Part shown: in pieces, positions 35,000-44,240 of the stretch | Layout: each line of letters starts with the position of its first letter | Position numbering within the stretch: position 1 is the first letter of the stretch | Source: Candidatus Minthosoma equi | GTDB lineage: Bacteria; Bacteroidota; Bacteroidia; Bacteroidales; Bacteroidaceae | Direction of reading: 5' to 3' | Assembly: GCA_018064885.1 (NCBI GenBank) | Contig: JAGHUI010000010.1 | Span: 28,953 to 92,952 of the forward strand | Length of the DNA: 64,000 bases | Position numbers and translations under genes: made by a program | The notes under the pieces: generated by a model | Told to the model about the DNA's origin: nothing | What the model saw: the letters and a program-made list of their open reading frames with translations, nothing else | Databases searched by the model: none

Positions 35000-37297
35000 A
35001 TGAAGAGTTCATTCAGTCATATCATTCTTTTCTTCTCTCTGAGCATGATGGTTCTGTCGTGCTCGGTGGATAAGTACATCCCAGAAGGAAGGTACTTGCT
35101 GGACGAGGTGAAGGTGACTTGCGAGAACGAGGAGCTGATGAAAACTTACTCTCTCAGCGACTATGCAACGCAGAACACAAATGCGAACTGGTTTGGAGCA
35201 AGAGTGCCGTTGAAGATCTATTGCCTGTCTGGTCAGGATACGACAAAGAGATTCACCCGACTGCTAAGGAGGATTGGCGAAGCGCCTGTGCTGTACGACA
35301 GCATGAAGTCTGAAAAGATCATCAGCGACATGGAGAAGGTGCTGAGCAATGCTGGCTACATGAAGTCGTACGTGAGTCAGATTCCGACGATAAAGGGCAA
35401 GAAGATGTCGCTGGAATATCACATCGTTCCAAACGAGAGATACACCATCAGGAACGTGTCAAGAACTGTGGAGGACGATGGATTGAGGACTTTCATCTGC
35501 GAGGAAGATACGGCAAATTCTCTAATCAAGCAGGGCAATCCTTTCGACGTGAACAGCTTCAACGGAGAGAGAAACCGCATTGCCAATCATCTGCGCAACA
35601 CGGGATATTACAAGTTCACAAAGGACAACGTGAAATTCGCTGCAGATACGGCTTTGAACTCTACAGAGGTGGATGTGTCTATCAGAGTGAAGAAGCACCA
35701 GGAGAACGGACGCGTGGCTGCAACCGCACATAAGCAATACCATATTGGCAACGTGAACTTCCTATCAGACATCACTTCGACAAACGATCCAATAGATACT
35801 GTTTCGTACAGAGGATTCAATTATCTGACACAAAACGGAGTGAACTTTTTCAGGAAGAAACTGCTATCTTCACATTCGCTCATTCATCCTGGAGACTTGT
35901 ATAACGATGCGAACTTCAAGCGCACCTACACTAATTATTCGCTTCTGAGTGCAGTTTCCTTCTCAAACATCCAGATGAAGGAGCGAGCAGGAACAGACAC
36001 GCTTGACTGTGACATCATCGTGAACCATGCAAAGCCAAACAGCTTTGGTTTTGACGTTGAGGCAACGAACTCTGCAGGCGACCTTGGCGCAGCCGTCTCC
36101 ACAAACTACCAGAACAAGAACCTCTTTGATGGATCAGAGACGTTCATGTTCAAGATTCGCGGCGCATACGAGGCTATCACAGGATTGGATGGGTATGAGG
36201 GCGACAACTACATCGAGCTTGGCGCTGAGGCGAAGCTGAGTTTCCCTGCCCTGCTCTTCCCTGGGGTGAAGAGACAATGGGGCATGCTGCATAATGCGGC
36301 GTCAGAGATTTCCGTTCAATACAACATGCAGAACCGACCAGAGTTCAACAGACGTGTGCTTTCTGCTGCATGGAGATACAAGTGGAACAACAAGAACCAG
36401 CGCGTGCAGCATAAGTTCGACCTGCTTGAGGTGAGCTATGTTTACATGCCATGGATTTCAAAAACGTTCAAGGAGCAGTATCTTGATTCTCTCGGCAGAA
36501 CAAATGCCATCCTTAAATACAATTACGAGAATCTTCTCATAACGAAGCTCGGCTACACATATTCGTTCAATTCACTCGGCACAAGAGAGCAGACATACGG
36601 AAAGAACGCTTACACTATCCGCTTCAACGTGGAGACATCGGGAAATGTGCTACACACAATCTCAAGCGCTACAGGAGCAAAGAAGAACAGCGACAGCCAG
36701 TATGAGTTTCTCGGCATTGCATACGCACAATATTTCAGAGGCGACTTTGACTTCTCGAAGAGCATAAGGATAGATAAGAATAATTCCGTAGCATTCCATA
36801 GTGCTGTAGGAATCGCATACCCATACGGCAATTCCAACCAGCTTCCTTTTGAAAAGAGGTACTTCTCTGGAGGTGCCAACAGCGTGAGAGGATGGTCGGT
36901 GAGAACGCTCGGTCCTGGCTCGTACAACAATGCTGACAAGGGCATCAACTTCCTGAATCAGTCGGGAGACATCAAACTCGATCTCAGCCTTGAATACAGA
37001 GCAAAGCTTTTCTGGAAGTTCAGCGGTGCTGCTTTTGTAGATGCCGGCAACATCTGGACAATAAGGAAATACAAGGATCAGCCAGGTGGAGAGTTCCGAT
37101 TTGACAAGTTCTATGAGCAGATTGCTGCAAGCTACGGCATAGGATTGCGCATGGATGCAAATTTCTTTATCGTCCGTCTGGATGGAGGTATGAAGGCTAT
37201 AAACCCTGCATACGATGGCAGAGGACACTACCCTATCATTCACCCTATTTTCAGCAGAGACTTTGCTTTCCACTTTGCAGTAGGATTGCCTTTTTAA
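35000..37297 (+). CDS. BamA/TamA family outer membrane protein
   Basis: 765 residues from the ATG at 35000. A lipoprotein-like signal ends in VLSC (Cys21). POTRA-like domains (about 25-400) are followed by a 16-strand Omp85 barrel (about 430-765). The barrel carries the strand-loop PFEKRYFSGGANSVRGWSVRTLGPG, the family's RGW/VRGF-type lid motif, and ends in an aromatic strand (FAFHFAVGLPF). Omp85 proteins with a lipid anchor are common in Bacteroidetes and act in outer-membrane insertion or translocation. The main BamA is expected elsewhere, so this is a TamA-like paralogue (inference). Confidence 0.85.
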   Translation: MKSSFSHIILFFSLSMMVLSCSVDKYIPEGRYLLDEVKVTCENEELMKTYSLSDYATQNTNANWFGARVPLKIYCLSGQDTTKRFTRLLRRIGEAPVLYDSMKSEKIISDMEKVLSNAGYMKSYVSQIPTIKGKKMSLEYHIVPNERYTIRNVSRTVEDDGLRTFICEEDTANSLIKQGNPFDVNSFNGERNRIANHLRNTGYYKFTKDNVKFAADTALNSTEVDVSIRVKKHQENGRVAATAHKQYHIGNVNFLSDITSTNDPIDTVSYRGFNYLTQNGVNFFRKKLLSSHSLIHPGDLYNDANFKRTYTNYSLLSAVSFSNIQMKERAGTDTLDCDIIVNHAKPNSFGFDVEATNSAGDLGAAVSTNYQNKNLFDGSETFMFKIRGAYEAITGLDGYEGDNYIELGAEAKLSFPALLFPGVKRQWGMLHNAASEISVQYNMQNRPEFNRRVLSAAWRYKWNNKNQRVQHKFDLLEVSYVYMPWISKTFKEQYLDSLGRTNAILKYNYENLLITKLGYTYSFNSLGTREQTYGKNAYTIRFNVETSGNVLHTISSATGAKKNSDSQYEFLGIAYAQYFRGDFDFSKSIRIDKNNSVAFHSAVGIAYPYGNSNQLPFEKRYFSGGANSVRGWSVRTLGPGSYNNADKGINFLNQSGDIKLDLSLEYRAKLFWKFSGAAFVDAGNIWTIRKYKDQPGGEFRFDKFYEQIAASYGIGLRMDANFFIVRLDGGMKAINPAYDGRGHYPIIHPIFSRDFAFHFAVGLPF

Positions 37298-37479
37298 AGA
37301 CCCTCTTCCCCGACCCTCTCCCGTAAAGGGCGAGGGAGAGCCATTCGGGACATTTCGCCACGCTTCTTAACGGTCGCTATTCGTAAAGGGCGAGGGAGAG
37401 CCATTCGGGACATTTGCCACGCTTCTTAACGGTCGCTATCCGTAAAGGGAGAGGGAGAGCCATTCGGGACATTTCGCCA
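37298..37479 (+). repeat. REP-like element, locus 4, with ~60-bp tandem repeats
   Basis: It opens with the GACCCTCTTCCCCGACCC arm. The unit starting CGTAAAGGG then repeats at 37322, 37382 and 37441 (period 60 then 59), each with GAGGGAGAGCCATTCGGGACA; the first two also share CGCTTCTTAACGGTCGCTAT. The rest of the gap up to the aspS promoter shows nothing more. Confidence 0.85.
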
Positions 37480-37551
37480 ATAAAAAAATAAAAGTTAAGA
37501 GGGAAAGGGGAAAAGTTGGGTGGTTTGCTTTTCCATTACCACTTTTTTCTT

Positions 37552-37559
37552 TATCTTTG
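37552..37559 (+). promoter_or_regulatory. -7 element of the aspS promoter
   Basis: TATCTTTG followed by CAAA, 31 bases before the ATG. A TTTG occurs 24 bases upstream, a little far for a -33. Confidence 0.6.
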
Positions 37560-37590
37560 CAAATTGAAACAAAACTAACACATTATTTAT

Positions 37591-39372
37591 ATGTATAGAT
37601 CACATACCGCAGGAGAGCTTCGCCTCTCTGATGCAGGCAAGCAGGTAACACTTGCCGGATGGGTTCAGCGCACACGAAAGATGGGTGCTCTGACTTTCGT
37701 TGACCTCCGTGACCGCTATGGAATCACTCAGCTCGTGTTCAACGAGGAGACAAATGCAGCTCTCTGTGAGCGTGCTAACGGCCTCGGAAGAGAGTTCGTG
37801 ATTCAGGTTACTGGTACTGTTACTGAACGTTATTCAAAGAACAAGAACATTCCAACTGGTGACATTGAGATTGAGGTTTCTGAACTTACAGTTCTGAACG
37901 AATCTGTCACTCCTCCATTCACAATTGAGGACAATAGCGACGGCGGTGATGATATCCGCATGAAATACCGCTATCTCGACCTTCGCCGTGCTGCAGTACG
38001 CAAGAATTTGGAGCTCCGCCATCATTTCTGCATTGCTGTACGCAACTATCTTTCTAATCTCGGTTTCCTTGAGGTTGAGACACCAATGCTTATCGGTTCA
38101 ACACCTGAGGGCGCACGTGACTTCATCGTACCTTCTCGCATGAATCCTGGACAGTTCTATGCTCTTCCACAATCTCCACAGACATTGAAGCAGCTCCTTA
38201 TGGTTGCTGGTTTCGACAGATATTTCCAGATTGTAAAGTGTTTCCGTGACGAGGACCTTCGTGCTGACCGTCAGCCAGAGTTCACACAGATTGACTGTGA
38301 GATGTCATTCGTAACTCAGGAAGACATCATCACTACATTCGAGGGTATGGCTAAGCATCTGTTCAAGGAGCTTCGCGGCGTAGAAATCGAGGGTGATTTC
38401 CTCCGCTTGCCATGGATCGAGTGTATGCGCCGCTTCGGTTCTGACAAGCCTGATATGCGCTTCGGCATGGAGTTCGTTGAGCTCAAAACTACTGGCAAGG
38501 ATGGAGACATGAACATCTTCCCTGAGGGCTTCACTGTATTTGACAGCGCTGCTTACGTTGGAGGTATCTGTGCCACAGGATGCGCTTCATACACTCGCAA
38601 GGACATTGACAAGCTCACAGAATGGGTTAAGCGTCCTCAGATTGGCGCTAAGGGACTTGTATATGCTCGTGTGGCTGAGGATGGCTCTGTTAAATCTTCT
38701 GTTGACAAATTCTACGGCCAGGAGGTTCTCCAGCAGATCAAGGAGAAGATGAATGCTCAGCCAGGCGATCTTATCCTCATCCTTTCAGGCGACGATGCCA
38801 TGAAGACAAGAAAGCAGCTTTGCGAGCTTCGTCTTGAGATGGGTAACCGTCTTGGTCTTCGCGACAAGGACAAGTTTGCTCTCCTCTGGGTTACTGAGTT
38901 CCCAATGTTTGAATGGAGCGACGAGGAAGGCCGTCTCATGGCTATGCACCACCCATTCACACATCCTATGGACGAGGACATCCCTATGCTTGACACCGAT
39001 CCTGCTGCTGTTCGTGCTGATGCGTACGACATGGTTTGCAACGGTATCGAAGTTGGTGGCGGCTCTATCCGTATCCATGATCCTAAGCTCCAAGCTAAGA
39101 TGTTCGAGATTCTCGGCTTCACTCCAGAGAAGGCAGAAGAGCAGTTCGGATTCCTCATGAATGCCTTCAAGTATGGCGCACCTCCTCATGGTGGTTTGGC
39201 ATACGGTCTTGACCGCTGGGTTTCTATCTTCGCAGGTCTTGACTCTATCCGCGACTGCATTGCATTCCCTAAGAACAACAGCGGTCGTGACGTGATGCTT
39301 GATGCTCCTTCTTTCGTGGATCAGAAACAGCTTGACGAAGACTTTATTTCTATCAACCTCCCACAGGAATAA
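37591..39372 (+). CDS. aspS: Aspartyl-tRNA synthetase
   Basis: 593 residues. An N-terminal OB fold (about 1-110) binds the anticodon. The class II core follows with RYLDLRR, the flipping loop, motif 2 [18 protein letters not shown] in parts (FRDEDLR and QPEFTQ), the bacterial GAD insertion (about 290-420) and motif 3 GLAYGLDRW near the C-terminus. It charges tRNA-Asp. Length is that of bacterial-type AspRS. Its codon use favours T/C-ending codons, like other highly expressed genes here. The gene for tRNA-Lys follows 104 bp downstream. Confidence 0.96.
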   Translation: MYRSHTAGELRLSDAGKQVTLAGWVQRTRKMGALTFVDLRDRYGITQLVFNEETNAALCERANGLGREFVIQVTGTVTERYSKNKNIPTGDIEIEVSELTVLNESVTPPFTIEDNSDGGDDIRMKYRYLDLRRAAVRKNLELRHHFCIAVRNYLSNLGFLEVETPMLIGSTPEGARDFIVPSRMNPGQFYALPQSPQTLKQLLMVAGFDRYFQIVKCFRDEDLRADRQPEFTQIDCEMSFVTQEDIITTFEGMAKHLFKELRGVEIEGDFLRLPWIECMRRFGSDKPDMRFGMEFVELKTTGKDGDMNIFPEGFTVFDSAAYVGGICATGCASYTRKDIDKLTEWVKRPQIGAKGLVYARVAEDGSVKSSVDKFYGQEVLQQIKEKMNAQPGDLILILSGDDAMKTRKQLCELRLEMGNRLGLRDKDKFALLWVTEFPMFEWSDEEGRLMAMHHPFTHPMDEDIPMLDTDPAAVRADAYDMVCNGIEVGGGSIRIHDPKLQAKMFEILGFTPEKAEEQFGFLMNAFKYGAPPHGGLAYGLDRWVSIFAGLDSIRDCIAFPKNNSGRDVMLDAPSFVDQKQLDEDFISINLPQE

Positions 39373-39432
39373 AGAAACTTTTTGTTCAATAAGTACAATA
39401 AGATTCGCAAATCCAAAATAAACGGTAAGAAG

Positions 39433-39464
39433 TTTGGTCATCTCGATTAAACTTCTTACCTTTG
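39433..39464 (+). promoter_or_regulatory. tRNA-Lys promoter
   Basis: TTTG (39433-39436), 20 bp, then TACCTTTG (39457-39464), 12 bases before the tRNA. Confidence 0.8.
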
Positions 39465-39476
39465 CACAACAAATCT

Positions 39477-39549
39477 GCGTCCTTAGCTCAGCTGGTAGAG
39501 CAATTGACTCTTAATCAATGGGTCCAGGGTTCGAGCCCCTGAGGGCGTA
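39477..39549 (+). tRNA. tRNA-Lys (CTT)
   Basis: A 73-nt cloverleaf. The acceptor GCGTCCT pairs with AGGGCGT including G-T pairs. The anticodon stem ATTGA/TCAAT encloses CTCTTAA (anticodon CTT). The T arm CAGGG/CCCTG has loop TTCGAGC. The discriminator is A, and the CCA end is not encoded. Confidence 0.93.
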
Positions 39550-39555
39550 CAAATT

Positions 39556-39582
39556 GGAGGTGCAATTACCTCCTTTTTTTTT
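39556..39582 (+). terminator. tRNA-Lys terminator
   Basis: GGAGGT pairs with ACCTCC around a six-base loop, followed by eight T. Confidence 0.85.
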
Positions 39583-39645
39583 GAAGATTTTCTTCTAATT
39601 TATAAAGTCACACTTCTAAAACAACCTAAACTGACATTACACATA

Positions 39646-40452
39646 ATGCCACTAACATTCTTCAGCCTTGGAAGCGGAAGCTGCGGTAATTGCTATTATC
39701 TTGCAACGGATGATGATGCCATAATCATTGATTGTGGCATAGGCGTTCGTCGTTTCAAGAAGCACATGTTGGAGTATGGCATGAAGATTAGCAAGATTAG
39801 AGGAATGCTGGTTACGCACGATCATGCTGACCATATCAAATCTGCAGGCAAGATCAGCAGCGAGTACAACATACCAGTATATGCTACTGAACTTGTTCAT
39901 GAAGGAATTGACAGAAACTATCAAGCATCGGTAAAGGTGCAGCAAGACAACCGTCATGTGATTGAGAAAGATGAAACATTCAATATTGGTCCTTTCTCAA
40001 TAACTGCATTTTATCTTCCTCATGATGCAAGTGAGAATGTAGGTTACTTTATTGAAGTGGAAGATTACAAATTCTGTATAATGACAGATGTTGGCGATGC
40101 TACTGAGGCTGTGAAGGAGCACATCGGCATGAGCACTCATCTTATTCTTGAGGCTAATTACGACAATGAGATGCTGAACCAGGGCAGATATCCTTACATA
40201 CTGAAAGAACGCATTGCAAGCGGAAGAGGACATCTTTCCAACAACAAGTGTGCTAATGCACTTGCTGAGAATTTCCATGAGAACTTGAAGTACGTATGGC
40301 TATGTCACCTAAGCGAGGAAAATAATCACCCTGAGCTGGCAAGAAAGACTATTGAGACAACGCTTAGAAGCTTCGGAATTATTGCAGGAGTTGACTTCAA
40401 ACTTGATGTTTTAAGGCGCAAAATACCTACAGGTCCATACATTCTTGGTTAA
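39646..40452 (+). CDS. MBL-fold metallohydrolase, YycJ/WalJ-like
   Basis: 268 residues. The opening FFSLGSGSCGNCYYLATDDDAIIIDCG and the metal motif THDHADH are typical of the YycJ/WalJ branch of the metallo-beta-lactamase fold. Further ligands are in LPHDASEN, TDVGDA and CHLSEENNHPE. There is no signal peptide, so it is cytoplasmic. Relatives are thought to be nucleases linked to DNA replication or repair; a phosphodiesterase role is inference. It has no clear operon partner, being preceded by tRNA-Lys. Confidence 0.85.
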   Translation: MPLTFFSLGSGSCGNCYYLATDDDAIIIDCGIGVRRFKKHMLEYGMKISKIRGMLVTHDHADHIKSAGKISSEYNIPVYATELVHEGIDRNYQASVKVQQDNRHVIEKDETFNIGPFSITAFYLPHDASENVGYFIEVEDYKFCIMTDVGDATEAVKEHIGMSTHLILEANYDNEMLNQGRYPYILKERIASGRGHLSNNKCANALAENFHENLKYVWLCHLSEENNHPELARKTIETTLRSFGIIAGVDFKLDVLRRKIPTGPYILG

Positions 40453-40499
40453 AAAATGCAATAATAAAACTAAAGCATTTTTATTTCATTTTTTTTTCG

Positions 40500-40507
40500 T
40501 AAATTTG
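40500..40507 (+). promoter_or_regulatory. -7 element before the glycogen-synthase-like gene
   Basis: TAAATTTG followed by CAG, 38 bases before the ATG. A weak hairpin (AAAAATGC/GCATTTTT, about 40453-40482) lies between it and the preceding stop and may end that gene. Confidence 0.6.
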
Positions 40508-40545
40508 CAGTGCTTTTCATATACTCATAGAGAAGCAACACAATA

Positions 40546-41355
40546 ATGGAAGCGAAAAAAGTATTATTTATCACATCAGAAATTGCACCATTCGTTGAGG
40601 AAACAGAGAACTCAACTATGGGTCGCACCATCCCATCTACTATTCAGGAACTCGGTCACGAAATTCGTACATTCTCTCCAAAATGGGGAAATATCAACGA
40701 ACGTAGAAACCAGCTCCATGAGGTCATTCGCCTTTCTGGCATGAACCTCATCATCAACGACACAGACCACCCTCTTATCATCAAGGTGGCTTCATTGCCA
40801 TCTGCACGCATGCAAATCTATTTTATAGATAATGATGATTTCTTCTTGAAGCGTGCCATCACTTGCGATAAGGAAGGAAAGGAATACAACGACAACGACG
40901 AAAGAGCAATCTTTTATGCTCGTGGCGTAATCGAAACAGTAAAGAAGCTTCGCTGGGTGCCAGATGTTATCCATTGCCAGGGATGGACAGCAGCATACGC
41001 TCCTCTTTATATTAAGACAGCATACGCTGACGAGCCTTCTTTCCAAAACACTAAGATTGTCACAGAGCTTCTTCCAAAGGAATTGAACTTGGATTATGGC
41101 TGCGAGAAAGCTAAGTACGTTGAGTTCCGCGACACTCATTATGAGGACATTCAGGAGATTTGTGAGAATGCATACGGATATGAAGAAATGCAGAAGATTG
41201 CTGTAAAGTTCTCTGATGGTGTTATTGCAAGAAACTCAAATGTGGATGCTTCTATAATTGAGTACGCAAAGTCTATGGACAAGAAGATTCTCGCTCCTGT
41301 TGAAGATGGAGCCTACAACAAGGCTTACAGCGAGTTCTATGAGTCTTTATTTTAG
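40546..41355 (+). CDS. Short glycogen/starch synthase-like protein (GT5 N-terminal domain only)
   Basis: 269 residues covering only the N-terminal Rossmann half of GT5 glycogen synthases: KKVLFITSEIAPFVEETE, the PDVIHCQGWTAAYAPLYIK helix-strand, then a truncated end. The usual KxGGL ADP-glucose motif near the N-terminus reads VEETENSTMG here, and the C-terminal half with the second Rossmann fold is absent. Stand-alone forms of this size occur across Bacteroidales, so it is a family trait, not local damage. Enzymatic synthesis of glycogen is doubtful; it may have a binding or regulatory role (inference). Confidence 0.78.
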   Translation: MEAKKVLFITSEIAPFVEETENSTMGRTIPSTIQELGHEIRTFSPKWGNINERRNQLHEVIRLSGMNLIINDTDHPLIIKVASLPSARMQIYFIDNDDFFLKRAITCDKEGKEYNDNDERAIFYARGVIETVKKLRWVPDVIHCQGWTAAYAPLYIKTAYADEPSFQNTKIVTELLPKELNLDYGCEKAKYVEFRDTHYEDIQEICENAYGYEEMQKIAVKFSDGVIARNSNVDASIIEYAKSMDKKILAPVEDGAYNKAYSEFYESLF

Positions 41356-41413
41356 GTCTTGCTGATATTAGATGGTAAAAACTGTTTTTAACAATTGTAA
41401 ATCTGTAAATCAG

Positions 41414-42775
41414 ATGAATTTCAAATATCTATTTGCATTAGCAGCAACATTCCTCCTATTGGTTTCATGTGACGAGGACACTTCAACACTGGGAGTTGAT
41501 ATGATGCCTACAAATGATTTGATAACAAAAAATTACGAGACGTATGATGTCACTACACAATCGTACATTGTTGGTGACTCTGTACTTGCTCGTACAAGCA
41601 CATCTTATATTGGAAGATTCACTGATCCAGAAACAGGAACGACAATCAAGAGTGATTTCCTTGCTCAGTTCTATTGTAATGAGCACTACTCTTTTCCAAG
41701 CAAGGTGCTAGGAGACACTTGCCGCTCTATTGAAGTAAAGCTTTTTATTGACAATTTTGTTGGTGACTCGTTGGCTCCTTTCAAGATAAGCGTTTATGAA
41801 CTAAACAAGAATCTTAATCCTGAGGCAGATTACTACACCAACATCAATCCAGAAAAATATTACGATGTCAATTCTAAGCCAATTGCAACAAAGTGGTTTA
41901 CAATAAGTGACCGAACAATAAAGGACTCTGAACGATGGAATGCAGATTATTATAACAACATACGTATCAGCATTCCAAAAGAAATCGGAAATCAGATTAT
42001 CAAGGACTATAAAAAGAACCCTGAGAATTTCCAAAACACTGGCGCATGGCTGAATAGTGGTTCTCCTTGCAGCAAGGGATTGTATTTTAAGCTTGAGCAA
42101 GGAGATGGAGCCATGGCATACATACAGGTATCTCAGTTGAACATCACATATAATTATCACGACGAAGAGCTTAAAGCTGACACTGTAGGCTATTACCAGT
42201 TTGCTGCAACTGAGGAGGTTGTTGAAGCTACACGCTTTGAGAACTCAAACCTTGAGTCACTTATGGAAGATGAGAACGCTACATACCTCAAAAGTCCTGC
42301 TGGCATCTTCACAATGGCAGAGATTCCTGCAGACAAGATTAATGTTAACGACACCATCAATTCTGCAAAGCTGACATTCACTCGCTACAATGATAAGATT
42401 CAAGGTTCATTCAAGATGGATATTCCTAAGACAGTTCTGCTGGTGCGCCTTGATGATTATCAGAATGGCTTCTTCGAGAACTATAAAACAAGCAATAGCA
42501 AGGACTCTTACATCACAAGCTTCAATAGCAGTACCAACTCCTACACTTTCAGCAACATTGCACGTCTTGTGACAACAATGGCAAAGGAGAAGAGCGAAGG
42601 TAAAGCTAGCGCTAATTGGAACAAGGTGCTTCTTATTCCTGTAGAAGTGTCAAAGGACAACAATGGCAACATTGTGAAGATAAACCATGATTTCAGCATG
42701 ACTTCATCAAGACTTGTTGGAGGCAAGAAAGACAAGGTGAAGATGGAAATCATCTATTCAAGCTTTAACAAATAA
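41414..42775 (+). CDS. DUF4270 family lipoprotein
   Basis: 453 residues from the ATG at 41414, which opens a signal peptide with lipobox LVSC (Cys19). The opening DEDTSTLGVDMMP and the following YDVTTQSYIVGDSVLARTSTSYIGRFTDPETG segment are hallmarks of DUF4270. The rest is beta-rich, possibly two jelly-roll domains. Relatives are found in the outer membrane and often lie next to the glycogen-synthase-like gene, as here (58 bp apart), but no function is established. A strong terminator follows. Confidence 0.83.
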   Translation: MNFKYLFALAATFLLLVSCDEDTSTLGVDMMPTNDLITKNYETYDVTTQSYIVGDSVLARTSTSYIGRFTDPETGTTIKSDFLAQFYCNEHYSFPSKVLGDTCRSIEVKLFIDNFVGDSLAPFKISVYELNKNLNPEADYYTNINPEKYYDVNSKPIATKWFTISDRTIKDSERWNADYYNNIRISIPKEIGNQIIKDYKKNPENFQNTGAWLNSGSPCSKGLYFKLEQGDGAMAYIQVSQLNITYNYHDEELKADTVGYYQFAATEEVVEATRFENSNLESLMEDENATYLKSPAGIFTMAEIPADKINVNDTINSAKLTFTRYNDKIQGSFKMDIPKTVLLVRLDDYQNGFFENYKTSNSKDSYITSFNSSTNSYTFSNIARLVTTMAKEKSEGKASANWNKVLLIPVEVSKDNNGNIVKINHDFSMTSSRLVGGKKDKVKMEIIYSSFNK

Positions 42776-42820
42776 CTATAGATATTAGGAGTTCTGTAAA
42801 ATAAACACACAATATCTCAT

Positions 42821-42853
42821 AAAAGATGCAGGCATAAGCTTGCATCTTTTTTT
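42821..42853 (+). terminator. Terminator of the DUF4270 gene
   Basis: AAAAGATGCA pairs with TGCATCTTTT around a ten-base loop, followed by more T. Confidence 0.85.
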
Positions 42854-42912
42854 GTTGGAAAGATTGATGATTTGTTATTGTTGGGATTGATATTTATTGT
42901 ATAAATTAAAAA

Positions 42913-42946
42913 GGGCTACCCCGTCGCATCACGCGAAAGAATAGCC
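42913..42946 (-). terminator. Probable galE terminator
   Basis: On the minus strand GGCTA pairs with TAGCC around a 22-base loop and is followed by CTTTTTAATTT. It ends the 125-base untranslated tail of galE. Confidence 0.5.
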
Positions 42947-42979
42947 ACAACACAAACACAAAATAAAACACGACGAGCA

Positions 42980-43044
42980 ATCTCGGAGAATCAAGAAATA
43001 CAAATAACTTGAACTCTACTATTTAGGAAAAGTATCTCCGAGAT
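42980..43044 (-). other. Structured galE 3' untranslated region
   Basis: ATCTCGGAGA (42980-42989) is the exact complement of TCTCCGAGAT (43035-43044), enclosing 45 bases. With the terminator hairpin at 42913 it forms a structured tail behind galE that could be a 3'-UTR-derived small RNA. No separate promoter is seen. Confidence 0.4.
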
Positions 43045-43070
43045 GCTACTTTTTATACAACGAAAAAAAA

Positions 43071-44105
43071 CTATTGAATTCCGTCAGCACGAAGCTTCTC
43101 CTGCCACTTCCATGCGGAAGCAAGGATTTCATCAAGTGGGGTGTCTGCGCTCCAACCAAGGACCTTATTTGCCTTGTCAACATTACCCCAGATAGCTTCG
43201 ATATCACCCTCACGGCGTGGTGCATATTCCCATGGGAGTTTAACACCAGTTGCACGTTCAAAACCTTCTACGATTTCAAGTGTTGAATAGCCGTGACCTG
43301 TACCAATATTGAACACTTCAACAGGATCTGTCTCCTGCTCAAGTACGCGCTGCATAGCCTTAACGTGTGCCTTTGCAAGGTCAACCACATAGATGTAGTC
43401 GCGAATACAAGTCTTATCAGGTGTGTTATAGTCATTTCCAAAGATCTTCAACTGCTTGCGAATACCAATGGCAGTTTGAGTAACAAATGGAATAAGATTC
43501 ATAGGAACTCCGTTTGGAAGTTCACCAATCTCAGCACTTGGATGTGCGCCAATTGGATTGAAATAACGGAGAATAACAGATTTGATAGGAGCACCAGAAT
43601 GGATATAATCCTGAATAATTTCCTCATTGATCTGCTTTGTATTGCCATAAGGTGAAAGAGCTTTCTGAATAGGTGCCTGCTCTGTTACAGGAAGATTCTC
43701 TTCAGTTGGCTGACCATACACTGTACAAGAAGAAGAGAAGATAATACCCTTTCCTCCGTACTTAACCATCAACTCAAGAACATTCATGAGTGAGTTGAGG
43801 TTGTTGCGATAATAAAGAAGTGGCTTCTCAACAGATTCGCCTACAGCCTTTGATGCTGCAAAATGAATACAGCCTTTAATCTGATACTTTTTGAAAACAG
43901 CTTCTGTTGCTGCGAAGTCATTAAGATCCACCTGCTCAAATGCAGGACGTATTCCTGTAATTTTCTCAATGCCGTCAACAACTGCAGCATTTGAATTAGA
44001 AAGGTTATCAATGATCACTACATCATAACCTGCTTGCTGAAGTTCTACTGTTGTGTGAGAACCGATGAAGCCAGTACCACCTGTAACAAGAATTGTCTCT
44101 TTCAC
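43071..44105 (-). CDS. galE: UDP-glucose 4-epimerase
   Basis: 344 residues. The NAD-binding TGGTGFIGSH lies at the N-terminus. The catalytic Ser/Thr region is SSSCTVYG and the Tyr-Lys pair is in YGNTKQINEE. The PIGAHPSAEIGE and NIGTGHGYS segments bind the UDP-sugar. It interconverts UDP-glucose and UDP-galactose in the cytoplasm, feeding polysaccharide synthesis. Full length. It stands alone with its own promoter and a long structured 3' tail. Confidence 0.94.
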   Translation of the reverse strand: MKETILVTGGTGFIGSHTTVELQQAGYDVVIIDNLSNSNAAVVDGIEKITGIRPAFEQVDLNDFAATEAVFKKYQIKGCIHFAASKAVGESVEKPLLYYRNNLNSLMNVLELMVKYGGKGIIFSSSCTVYGQPTEENLPVTEQAPIQKALSPYGNTKQINEEIIQDYIHSGAPIKSVILRYFNPIGAHPSAEIGELPNGVPMNLIPFVTQTAIGIRKQLKIFGNDYNTPDKTCIRDYIYVVDLAKAHVKAMQRVLEQETDPVEVFNIGTGHGYSTLEIVEGFERATGVKLPWEYAPRREGDIEAIWGNVDKANKVLGWSADTPLDEILASAWKWQEKLRADGIQ

Positions 44106-44146
44106 TGTTTTATTTTATTATAAGATTAATAATTTCTTTTTCGTTG

Positions 44147-44219
44147 AAACTTGATGTGCGTCAATTTTTTGTTTTGCGATGGCAAAATTACAAATTATAT
44201 TTGACACAACATCAAGTTT
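44147..44219. repeat. Inverted repeat flanking the galE promoter
   Basis: AAACTTGATGTGCGTCAA (44147-44164) and the complement of 44201-44219 (AAACTTGATGTTGTGTCAA) share an 11-base perfect arm and a further TCAA. The galE -7 element lies in the loop between them. Confidence 0.5.
44183..44190 (-). promoter_or_regulatory. -7 element of the galE promoter
   Basis: The minus strand reads TAATTTTG followed by CC, 77 bases before the galE ATG. Confidence 0.55.
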
Positions 44220-44240
44220 TGTTATTTTTTTTCTCTTTTT

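Noticed and set aside
37322..37479. Possible CRISPR array
   Set aside because: The units abut with near-identical sequence throughout and no unique spacers; no cas genes are present.
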